Source: Procambarus clarkii
Taxonomy: Eukaryota; Arthropoda; Malacostraca; Decapoda; Cambaridae
Direction of reading: 5' to 3'
Length of the DNA: 64,000 nucleotides
NCBI RefSeq assembly: GCF_040958095.1
Contig: NC_091165.1
Coordinates: forward strand, 28,226,498-28,290,497
Under the pieces are notes generated by a model. It made no database searches. It had not been told where the DNA came from and was given only the letters and a program-made list of their open reading frames with translations. Each line of letters opens with the position of its first letter. Within the stretch, counting starts at the first letter, position 1. Below, piece after piece: positions 1 to 10,700 of this stretch. Both the position numbers and the translations under genes were made by a program.

Positions 1-196
1 TCAATAGAACTTCAGATAATACTGACTATTCTTGTGTTAAACGAAGGGCATTGTCTGGCATGTGTCTATATGCGCACATATAGTGCAGAAACAAAAAAAT
101 GCTGGTGCTCATGCTAGTTAGAAGATTTGTGGATATCTCTGACTTAAATTTTGACAACACAGTATTTAGAAGTTTGCAAAGTTGCAGCTAGCTACC

Positions 197-271
197 TAGG
201 AAGAGGCCTGGTCGAGGACCGGGCCGTGGGGAAGCTAAGCCCTGAAATCATCTTAAGATAACCTCAAGATA
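197..271 (+). repeat. SINE core fragment (shared core)
   Basis: Contains GGCCTGGTCGAGGACCGGGC followed by a diverged AAGCTAAGCCC and a tail of 'aagataacctcaagata' type. The same core occurs at about 4290, 38440, 43520 (+) and 35400, 43980 (-) in this window. Confidence 0.7.
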
Positions 272-2361
272 GCGGATAAACTGTGTTTGACTGTAAATGT
301 TTGTATTACCTAGTATTTTACTTAATGTTAGTGAGTTCAAATACAGTACTTGAACTCAAAGTACTTGATTGAGTTCAAATATTTTTAAATTATGTGAACA
401 AATTAAATTTAAATTATTTAAGTGTAACATCTGTGTATGTATTCACATGGAAAAGAAAAATATATGTAACAACAATATTGTAATTGTAATCAAATGCTAC
501 TGATTCATAAATAGTATGAATTGCCCATGCCATTTAGCTTGTAACTTTTAATTGTTTTGGTTATAAAATCCATCATGCATGCTGGATTTTGAAGGTGTTT
601 TTATCTGTACTGTATTAAGCTCATGAGCTGATGAGCGGATAAATTAGAAAGCTCCTGCAGCGACCATTCCTTAATTAGTTAAACATTTGTGACTGTGAAG
701 TGTCATCAGGGTTACCATCACCATGATGGTTACCGTCCACGATGGTCTAAATCGATTACTGTTTATCGTTTTTGTTCCGAGGTATATGAGCGTTGACCAG
801 CAATATTCATTATTGTTAATATGTGACTACAAATTGCCTTTGACAAGTACCAAACTTTTGTTTGTAGAATATTCAAGGTTGTTTATTCTTGTGTAAAGAA
901 CCATTATACTGACTTTTACCAACACTACATTTCACTAATTAAAATGGTTGGTCTACTTGATGCTAGTGTCAACTATGTGCCGACTTACCTTCCTTCCTAG
1001 AGCATAGTAATGCTCACCCCCCCATCCTGCCTTTGCAGACTTCCATAAGGTAGTAAATGCCATCCTATAATATTAGAATGATCTATCTTATGATTGATCC
1101 TGAAGGACAGTTAGATCTTTATTAATGAATCTCGTTTACATATGGTTTCTATCTTTAATAAGGCTTGTAGAAGCTGTAATTTTTTTGCCAAGCTCAAATA
1201 TATTTGATATATATATTGATACTCATAGTGGTTACTATACCAGTTTTATATGCAAAACATTTTTCAACAATTCTTATACAATCTTTATATTTTATTGTAT
1301 ATTATTCTTATTTTAGAAAGAAGATATTTATTCAGAGTTTGTAATTATCATAGATTTTTAGATTTTGTGTGTTTTTAAGTGAATATTTTCCCCAAATATT
1401 CAAACCAGTGTCATTAATCAGTTTGTGGTAGCTACAATTATTTATACTCATAATTTATGTGGTCGACCAATAGTACATGTCGGATTGCCTCAATGTAGTA
1501 GGCGAGTGTCCCGCCTTTCCTACATTCACATGTGCAAAACCCTTTGGTAAAATGTGGCCAATGCTTAAATCACAAATGGAAACAATTAGGCTCATGAGTA
1601 CTGTTATCAAAAATTAAACTATATAGTGTTGCTGGATGCTGAATATATTTCCGAGCTCAGTGTTTACCTTAAATTCATACTGATACTGTAATACTGTATG
1701 AACAAAACATGCTTATAATAAAAATTAACATAAAGAATTACATGTACCTGTACAGTAATTATTTTCTAGATGTATTTTGTGTGTTCAGACATCTAAAATA
1801 TATTATCATCAAAACACTGATGATATAAATTTAATATATTAACACTGATGATATGACTATGAATTAATTTTGGTTTAATGACCTGTTAATATATCAATAT
1901 TTATTTCTGTTATTTCATTTCTCAAACTAAAATTAAAATGCAAAAGATAAGACTATTTGGCTTTCCAGTTACATTACAAAAGACTGAATCATATCAGAGT
2001 TTAAATATGATAATTTTTTATATGGACATCAATAATTCAGAAACCTGGCACCAGGTTGACTAGAATGTTTATTATATATATACAGAATAATTGTGCTATT
2101 TAAGCTTATTTCATGTTTTCTGCATGTATAAATCATGACATAAGCTCTAATACCTGACTAAAAATGTTGTCCAGGAAGACTGAACTATTGGTGCGCTGGT
2201 GCCACCTTTCACCTGGGGACCGCACGTGTGCAGCCTCTGTACCCTGCCAACCAAAGATTGGATTTAATTTTGTGTATCAGTTTTTGTATATATTTGCAAA
2301 ATAAGAAAGGAATATTTAAAATAAAGCAGTGATATAATAATGTATTTTCTTACACTTCAAA

Positions 2362-2673
2362 CAGCATGCTTATCAGATGTAAATTTCTTGAGCAAATCCA
2401 CAAGGGCCGTGCTGAGGGTTCGAACCTACGTCCGAGAGGATCCCAGACGCTGTCTGAATCGACTGAGCTATGACATGGTTAAAAAAATTGCAACCAGGGA
2501 AATCATCTTGATTTACCAATGGGTTCTGCAGGAAATCAAGATGATTTCCCAGTCGCAATTCTTTTAACCATGTTGTAGCTCAGTTGATTAAGGCAGTGTC
2601 TGGGATCCTCTCGGACGTAGGTTCGACCCCTCGGCACGGCCCTTGTGGATTTGTTCATTTGATGCATCATGCT
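2362..2673. repeat. Fold-back pair of tRNA-derived SINEs
   Basis: A minus-strand copy (about 2404-2478) and a plus-strand copy (about 2567-2643) of the same tRNA-like unit face each other. Each has an A-box-like TAGCTCAGTTGATT and a B-box-like GGTTCGAMCCC. The intervening sequence is also inverted (GGGAAATCATCTTGATTT against AAATCAAGATGATTTCCC), leaving a loop of about 18 nt. The outer ends also match (AGCATG / CATGCT type). A single forward copy of the unit is at 60110-60215. Confidence 0.8.
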
Positions 2674-3334
2674 ATTGTGATTTCTGTGTGTAATGTAAAT
2701 TTTTGTATTGATTAGTACATGAAATTGAATACAGTACAGAATTATTTTTATATGAAATTACTGTATATTATTTAACAGAAAACATTTAAAATGCTAAGGA
2801 ATTAAATTCTGATGAAAGCTCTTGTAGATAGTGAGCTGCTGAGAACAGTACTCTCCTCTAAACAAGACTGCAAAAAACTTTTTGAACAGTCTTTCTCAAA
2901 AGTTTGCCCAGTTTTTCTTAATTTCACTCACCAGATTCCTTGACTGCTATCAAATCCAATTAAGGAGTAAGGACCAGAGTAATGCATTTTTATGTGAATT
3001 TACCCAAAGGTCACTATTCTAGTGGCTTCAATGGGTAACAACTTGTCAAAGGTCCCCCATTGTTGCTGAAGATTTTTTCTCTGGATGTTGAACTGAAGCA
3101 TTTACAGCTTCAGCGGGTAGCAACTATCGCACCAAATAAATTAACAAGGAACACCTCTAAGTTCAAGTCCCTTTTTGTAATAGAAATAGGTTTGTTCTAA
3201 AGCAGAATGTACCACAACCTAATACAGTCTGCTCACAACCAATTAAACCAGAGTTCGATACTCTTATCAGACAAGACAATATATTTGAGAAGTTTCCTTA
3301 TACAGTATTACCTATAGTGATCCCTCATTCATAT

Positions 3335-3555
3335 GTTTATTTATTTATATACAAGAAGGTACATTGGGTTTGTGAGAATACATAGCATAGTATTTACAAT
3401 CTTGTAAAGCCACTAGTACGTGCAGCGTTTCAGGCATATGTTGATTATTGAGCAATAAACTGATACAGGTACTGTATCTGAGAGTTAGGCAACTTGTGTG
3501 GGTTGTATCCTGGGGTACCACAATAAGCCTAACAGGCTTCCTGTCCACAAGGATG
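3335..3555. repeat. Two SINE fragments
   Basis: 3335-3435 is the reverse complement of the 3' end of the SINE at 5713-5990 (the 'cctgaaacgct...gtggctgtacaag' part with an ATAA-rich tail). About 3480-3550 matches, in + orientation, the body of the SINE at 14854-15115 (GAGTTAGGCAACT, TAAGCCT, CTTCCTGTCC). Confidence 0.65.
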
Positions 3556-4212
3556 GGTTGTTCAATGCTCTCTCGAAACCTGCAGTGTCACCTCTCTCCC
3601 ACTGAAAATAAGAAGAAACAGGCTAGAATGATCACCACACAAAATAATCAGGGGAAGAGACAGCTAGGGCAGACAAGGATATACTGTATTAGCATGGGTA
3701 GGATATGATCATTAATGGAAGTTAGTCTTATTCAAAGTACCCCAATGACATTAGAAAATAATACTCGGTGTATGGATAGTGAACATGCACTAATTATAAT
3801 TAATAAGTAAGGTGTTAAGAAGCAAACTTGACATTCAGTATTAAATGCAGATACGACAAGAAACCATTCTCAGGGTAAAGTGGTTCTAATGACTGGCCAG
3901 TCATCTAGGTTTAACACCTGGCTATTTTATCTAAATATTTGTGAAGGTCTGAAAGCATATTGCAGTTCCAATAATTGTCTACTTGTAAACTGGCAAGTAA
4001 ATGTTTGTCCTAAACAAGGAATATTTTCAAGTTATAACTTTATTGTGTTATTAATCAGTGGTTTAAAACAAAAAGTGTGCTTAACTTGTTTTCTTTTTAA
4101 AGAATTTGGTTTCCTGTAAATTAAATTCTTAGGGATACTCAAATGACTTAGAAAGTTTATATTTTACTTATTTGAAAATAATGCTTCTCCTCTTGAAAGT
4201 AGGTGCAGTTTG

Positions 4213-4348
4213 CATGACCCATACGTCAGGCTGCAAGCAGCCGCGTATAACAGCCTGGTTGATCAGTCCAGCAACCAGGAGGCCTGGTCGACGACCGGGC
4301 CACGGGGACGCTAAGCCCCGGAAGCACCTCAAGGTAACCACAAGGTAA
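4213..4348 (+). repeat. SINE core copy with AAGGTAA tail
   Basis: Near-identical to 38380-38515: CATACGTCAGGCTGC, CAGCCTGGTTGATCAGTCC, GGCCTGGTCGACGACCGGGC, CTAAGCCCCGGAAGCACC, ending in degenerate AAGGTAACC repeats. The CCTGGTT/AACCAGG inverted repeats give it hairpin potential. Confidence 0.75.
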
Positions 4349-4590
4349 GGGTTTGTCTTCCTGATGACTGAAAATAATGCACTGCATTAATATACTCAAA
4401 CCACTAATGAAACAACCTTAACCATTACCTAATCTACCATTTAACCTAACCTTAACTCAACATTAACATTAAACCTAATTTAACCTTAACTCAATTTAAC
4501 GAAGAATAGGGACTAGATAACCACTAATTATGTAGGGGTTTTGAGGTGATTATCTCCAGGGTACCTCCCTGGTACAAGGAGGTACCCTGT

Positions 4591-5290
4591 AAATAGGTGC
4601 AGAGAGTCAGAATTCGGCTTAAAAATCACGCTCAGGGGTCAAATTTCGGACATTTCAGATATTTTGAAAACTGCAAGGGGGGGTTTGGGCAAAATATGAC
4701 CCATCGCCGTTTTCAGTAATTGGCATATTTTCGGTATAAAAAGTCGTAATTTGAAAATGAAAATAGGTGCAGAGAGTCAGAATTCGGCTCAAAAATCACG
4801 CTCAGGAGTCAAATTTCCGACATTTCAGATATTTTGAAAACTGCAGGGGGATTTGGGCAAAATATTACCCATCGCCGCTTTCAGTAATTGGCATATTTTC
4901 GGTATAAAAAGTCGAAATTTGAAAATGAAAATAGGTGCAGAGAGTCGGAATTCGGCTCAAATCACGCTCAGGGGTCAAATTTCGGACATTTCAGATATTT
5001 TGAAAACTGCAGGGGGGTTTGGGCAAAATATGACCCATCGCCGTTTTCAGTAATTGGCATATTTTCGGTATAAAAAGTCGTAATTTGAAAATGAAAATAG
5101 GTGCAGAGAGTCAGAATTCGGCTCAAAAATCACGCTCAGGAGTCAAATTTCCGACATTTCAGATATTTTGAAAACTGCAGGGGGGTTTGGGCAAAATATG
5201 ACCCTTTGCCGTTTTCAGTAATTGGCATATTTTCGGTGTAAAAAGTCGTAATTTGAAAATGAAAATAGGTGCAGAAAGTCAGACTCTCTC
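4591..5290 (+). repeat. Satellite of about 168 bp, four tandem copies plus a partial
   Basis: Unit starts AAATAGGTGCAGAGAGTCAG at 4591, 4761, 4929, 5095 and 5263, giving spacings of 170, 168, 166 and 168. Alternating GGGGTC/GGAGTC and TCGGAC/CCGACA variants suggest a two-unit higher-order pattern. It is non-coding and AT-rich within the unit. Confidence 0.9.
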
Positions 5291-5712
5291 CCACAGATGG
5301 CAGCACTACCTGCCCTGGTAACAAGTGTCGCGTCTTGCTTGTCCGTCTCTCGCCCGGTCATTGACAGCAAAACTTTGTAAACAAACACCGCTCAGACGGT
5401 GGGATTTATTACTGAACTGACTTGTTTTCACTTGATATATAACTGGAATAACATATATTTATATATTTTTTAAGATGTAGTATTTGGACTGTTAAGACAG
5501 AAGAGTGGTACGCAGTAATAACTGGATGTCAGTCGTGTAGGAAAACTGCAGGTACTGGTACTTAGTCTGAGCACCTGCCGTACCTCGCCTGGACATGCCG
5601 GTACCAAGCTAAGCCTTTCCAGACCCGCCGACTAAATAGTTATGGCTCATTAAAGGTCAGGATACATTACATTAGGATTATCCATATTTGTGATATAATT
5701 AGACCACCATTG

Positions 5713-5990
5713 CAGTCCCCGTGGCGTAGTTGGAAGACACTCGACTGACGTTTCGCGAGCGCTTTGGCCTGGGTTCGTATCCTGGCTGGGGAGGATTGAC
5801 TGGCTGCCAATCTTTAACTGTAGTCTCTGTTCACACATCAGTAAAATGGGTACCTGGTTGTTAAAGGATTTGGCGGGTCGTATTCCGGGGTATATTAGGA
5901 TTAAGGACTTGCCTGAAACGCTATGCGTGCTAGTGGCTGTACAAGAAACTTGTATATATAAATAAATATATAAGTAAAAAATAAATAAAA
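5713..5990 (+). repeat. tRNA-derived SINE, full length
   Basis: The head has an A-box-like TGGCGTAGTTGG (5722-5733) and a B-box-like GGTTCGTATCC (5772-5782), spaced as in tRNA genes. The body contains GGGTACCTGGTTGTTAAA and GAAACGCTATGCGTGCTAGT, and the tail is ATAA-rich. Confidence 0.8.
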
Positions 5991-6356
5991 TTTGCTGCCA
6001 TAGCTTACTGGAAGCCCGAGTGGCAACCACAAAGAATGATCATGGGTTCTGTACACTGGTGTAATGCACATGTATTAGAGAAATTGCAGTGCATTTCCAT
6101 GAGTAATTGGAGAATTGTTTTCATAAAAAACCCTTGGGCTAATATTTTCTGCGTGTCTCAAGAGTGACACATGTCGTAGAACTTGCAGTGCTTTCTCGGA
6201 ATGAATTTGTTACTCAAACCTTCTACTCCACAAATGGGGTAATGCATTTGTGTACAACAGGCCATTATTGTGCTTGTTTAGGATCCTTACTGTTTGAAAA
6301 CATTTTAGGAAAAATGTTTGTGCAAGGGTTCTGTATGATAATAATAACTCATAATT

Positions 6357-6630
6357 CATTGTGTCGGGGGACAGGAAACCGAATTATACATACAGTACAT
6401 GTTTAGCTTATACCAAGGACCTCCCCCCCCCCCCCTCCCCAGGGTCAAATTACTGACCAGGCAACCTCACAACAAGTTGACTTAACTCGTGGGTACCTAT
6501 TTTCTGATAGGTGGACAGGGGCATGAGGTGAATGGAACATGCCCAACTATTTCTGTGCCGCCTGGGATTCAAACCTGGAATTTTCGATTGTGAATCAAGA
6601 ACGAACCTGACAGTACTACCAGGACCCTCT
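6357..6630 (-). repeat. tRNA-derived SINE (minus strand)
   Basis: Reverse-strand relative of the 14854-15115 element. On the + strand it reads TGTCGGGGGACAGGAAACC, then GTGGGTACCTATTT, then a B-box complement (GGATTCAAACC) and a tRNA-like head. A C-rich tract lies inside at 6423-6440. Confidence 0.7.
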
Positions 6631-7048
6631 AACGTACGTGTATGTATTAATTTGACGAACACAAGTCTGGAAATTATCTAATTTTAAGTGCTTGTCTTCC
6701 ATTCATTTTGAGCTTAGTCTTTCTTAGATTTGTACTGATGCAAATATTCTTATATTTAGGATGTTCATGAGCATTGAGTATTTTCTGCATTTGAACTTTT
6801 ATCACTAAGGTATTGGGGAGCAAATTTATTCAAGGTTTAAATCAATGTTGCCTAAGAAGGTACAGTAGCATTATATTGGTGGCTCTTTGTTTTATTTTTC
6901 TCAATCTTCAAACACATTTTATATCATAATCTATATTTAAAATTAAAAAATCTATAATTTTTGTACTGATATACAGTGAAGTTTTGTTCTCTTACATGGC
7001 ATACAGTACTTGATACTTATTTACAATTTTAAAATATTTTAATTGCAG

Positions 7049-7199
7049 GTGTGTGAGGAAATCGGGAGACTGATGTATCTTATCTAATGATTTTGGGCAT
7101 GAAGTCATCAAAGGCTATACAGGTGGGCCTGTGTGTGAAAAATATTGAGCCAAAAGAAGAAAAAGAAGTGCCAAAGAACTCTGCCAGACTCCATGAGAA
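7049..7199 (+). promoter_or_regulatory. 5' untranslated part of exon 1 with upstream ORFs
   Basis: After the acceptor at 7048 there are three upstream ATG frames: 7073-7087 (4 codons), 7087-7224 (45 codons, overlapping the main start in another frame) and 7193-7216 (7 codons, also overlapping the main ATG). This arrangement would be expected to reduce translation from ATG 7200 unless scanning is leaky. A potential donor CAG|GTGGGC lies at 7112. The promoter and earlier 5' exons are not identifiable. Confidence 0.5.
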
Positions 7200-7769
7200 A
7201 TGGAGAGCAAAGATGAAAACTTAAGTGAAGATCACTCAAGTCAACCAGGAAAGGACCTTGGTGCTTTATCATTGTATAAGAATGTTAATAGTGAATGTAA
7301 CATTGATTCCAGGGGCTTAGAGAGCAAGAAAATATCACCAACTCATAGTAGTAAGGCACAATTAAGTCTTCCAAGTTGGGGATTGGGAAAACCTCATAAC
7401 AACCTTCTTGGCGTCAGTGAGCCTAAGAACAGTGCAGCATCAGATGCAAGCATGAAGTCAAGAAGAAGTTCCATCATCAAACATAAAAATTCTAAAACTT
7501 GTGAAGGCAAAATACAGAAGCCAGAAATAAATGAGGATACAGAGACAGAATGTAGCACTGATGATCACGAGAGTTACACAAGTCATGGAAAATCAGGTAC
7601 TGATGAAACTAGTGATGAAGATGGAGAAGAAACTGTGATTGAAACAAGCTTCGAGGAGAATAGTTTCAATACCTCCGTATACTCAGAAAAAGGAAATGAC
7701 AGTTCCTCTGAACTTTCTATTGATCCTGTTATATGGACAAAATTCAAATTTCTCTCATCTATATTAAAG
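7200..7769 (+). CDS. Coding exon 1 (residues 1-190)
   Basis: It opens at ATG 7200 and ends at AAAG|GTAAG (donor 7770) in phase 0. The product begins MESKDENLSEDHSSQ and is hydrophilic, rich in Ser, Thr, Glu and Asp, with an acidic run around residues 115-150 (EDTETEC, DETSDEDGEE). No domain is recognised; it is probably disordered. The exon is continuous with 5' untranslated sequence that follows a good acceptor (AATTGCAG) ending at 7048, so at least one further 5' exon must lie upstream. Confidence 0.85.
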
Positions 7770-10700
7770 GTAAGACAGTATTAGATACAGTATGTATAAT
7801 GTATTAGTATTTTCAAACTTAAATGTTAGGAACTTGTTTTTCTACACATTACACACAGAAATCACACTAACGTGATTTCTTGTGACTTGTGAAAACACAC
7901 TAACGTGATTGTTTTTCTAGTTTGTTAAAATATTGTCACAACTTGAGTGCACTGTATTATTAATAGTGGTTCTATAAGCACTATCTTCATATATTCATCT
8001 GTGTAAGTTTTAAAGAGCAGTGCAGTGAGCTTCTAAAAATCTTTCCCCTTTGCCCCAAAAAATCTAAATATATATAAAAGAAATGTATTATAATTGTTTT
8101 AAATCCCCAATAATACCAGAATTTAATAGAAATTTACCACATCACTCTACGTTGTATGCATACTCCATATAATTAAGCTTTAGGGAGTAACATATATTTA
8201 AAATCCAGCCACTTCACATTTGAGGCACAACTGTATTCTGCAGAACTTTACTTGACTCAGATTTTAGTCCTGAATAAATGTCATCATTTCTTATTGTATA
8301 TATTGTACAGATTCTGTAGAAGGCAGTTAATTAGTTTTCCTAAATAGGTGCCATTTTACAGGAAACACAACATAACCTGAGAGCAATGGATAATCTAATA
8401 CTCGAGCACCGTCGACTGCAGGACCTGTCCACCGTTCAAGCAGACCAAAGCAGAGAACACACAGTTGTTAACCATATAACTATTCCAGTTCAACAGGTGA
8501 ACTTTTTTATTGATTATTTATAGTTTACAAAGTTGTTGTTTAGTTCAGTATAGAATGATTAAGCTGAAGAAAAATTCACCTTTACTGTGATTCAGAAGAG
8601 TGCATCAACACTGTAAAGACAGTGTAAACACTGAGAGACAGAAAGTCTCTCAGAACTTTATTAGAGCATAGCCCTACTACAGCTAATTTTTTACAACATA
8701 TAGTAGTAGAAGGGTAGCATAGAAACCACTTAAGTGATAGAGAGGGCACTTGGGTCTTAAATCATGGTAGGAACGTTTTATTTTTTTTTATCAGCATCTC
8801 TTTAAATTATAAATAGATAAAATGTTATTTTCTTGAAGTACTGTATTTTCAATACTGTACTGCAAAATTCTGTTATTTACTTGGAATATGTATTTTGTTA
8901 ATCAACATGAATGCCTGAAGTTAAAATTACATACATTTATCAAAAAATAGAAGGATACGTTTTTACTGCCAGTTACGTAACATAATCACTTTGTCTAGGA
9001 GGAACGTCAGTTGCTTCATGGTGGTGAGGAGCTACCGACAGCCCACCAGAAAAGGGCATTTCATTACATTTAATTCTTATTGTTTATAATCAAATTAATA
9101 TATTTAATTTTGCTAGGATTGCAATATCATAATATTGAAATTTGACAATGTAGTTTTAAATACAGTATACAGTACTGTTTAGGTTTTCAAAATTTTATAT
9201 TGATATAATTGACATATATAAAGTCATTTTGCACTTATTAGTAGCAGTAGAATATGAACAGAATGTGATGGATGTTACTAACTTAACATTCAGGTTATTC
9301 TTACCTTACTGCATACTAATTTCGTATAAACTGTGCAGGGTCTTGGTGATGGAGAGCCTAAAACTGATGAGGCAAAATTGGAAGAAATTCTCAGTCTTCT
9401 GCACAACCTCACTCACACCCTGTCTTCATATGAACAACATCCTCTCTTGGTGAGTTGCGTTTGATTGCAGCAACATTTACCCGGTAGACCCTCGTGTTGT
9501 GCAGTTCGTTATACAGTACTGTATTCACAATTTGTTACTCTTGTGTGGTATAGCAACTGTGGTAAGCTGCACTCAACTAAATTAACTATTCATCTCCTAT
9601 AATATAGACGGTAGAGTGACAGTCTCGCTTCGTGCAAGCCGGCATTTAATTCCCGCCTGTCCAAGTGGTTGGGCACCATTCCTTCCCCCCCCATTCCATC
9701 CCTAATCCTTATCCTGACCCCTTCCAAGTGCTATATAGTCATAATATAGCACCTGCTGCCTGGGTAACAGCTTCTTATTTGTTTCAGAAGCATTTTACCT
9801 ATAGATCAGTGTTATTGTATCCAAGTATGAAGACCTCATCTTCAGAAAGACATACTGTACTGTACCTGCTTTGGAGAAAGTTCAATACCAAGCAACAGAA
9901 ATCATTCTAGAACTAAGTTGATCCTCATACCAGGAACAGTTAAGGGCCACAAGGGTAATAACACTGTAGATCAGACATGACAGGGGTGATCACATTAAAA
10001 CATAAAATACTGAACAATTTGGAGGATATTGATCCTCACGACTTCTTCAAAAGATCAAACGTATCACAGATAAGGAGCAACGGTTTCAAGTTCAACAACC
10101 CACAATGTAGAACAGAAAACAGGAGGTGCTTTTCCACTTGTAGGGTTATAAACCCATGGAACTGCCTACCCGCCAAAGCCATAAATGCCGAAACACTGCT
10201 GAAATTCAAAATTCAACTTGATAAACTCGGCAAGAAACAAGTTGCCATGTTTCTGTCATCGTCGAGGCCGCTAGAGACAATGTAGCCCTCAGGTAAAATT
10301 TGGTAATATTAAATCATTAATACCCATTTCACCTAGAAACAAAACAGTGTATTAATTTATTGTGTTGGGGGACAGGCAACCACTGGGTACATAGAGTACA
10401 TGTTAGGCTTAAATTGAGGTGCCCCCAGGGTCATATTACTGCCCTTTCCCAGGATGCAACCCCACAAAAAGCTGACTAACTCCCAGGTACCTATTCACTG
10501 CTAGGTGGATAGGGGCATTAGGTGATAGGTATTTGTCCCGCTCAGTTTTTGAATCCTGAATTCTTGATTGTGGGTCGAGAACGAACCAGACTGTACATGT
10601 ATCAGTTTTGATTACAGTATATGTTTTATACTTTGCAGGCATCAACACTCCAGAGTCCAGGAACAGTTGCAGCATCTCATGGTTTAGTCACTACACACAC

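Larger units (their letters stand above)
1..7048. other. Upstream non-coding flank
   Basis: AT-rich sequence with stops in all frames and no exon-like open frame. It contains the SINE pieces, fold-back and satellite listed separately. The GC-richer patch around 5290-5620, between the satellite and a SINE, could hold the promoter or first untranslated exon of the coiled-coil gene (a donor-like CTGCAG|GTACTG occurs near 5547), but nothing proves it. Confidence 0.6.

Noticed and set aside
1125-1316. 63-codon hydrophobic open frame
   Set aside because: AT-rich sequence gives Phe/Ile/Tyr-rich translation by chance. There is no start context and no neighbouring exon.
2404-2643. Functional tRNA genes
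   Set aside because: A- and B-box-like motifs are present, but the anticodon arm is enlarged or degenerate and the units continue into a shared repeat body. The same holds for 5713, 35378, 43965, 53262 and 60110.
8999-9023. Possible extra exon after TTTGTCTAG with donor-like GTGAGG
   Set aside because: Its 25-nt length would break the phase-0 link between exon 2 and exon 3, which join perfectly without it.
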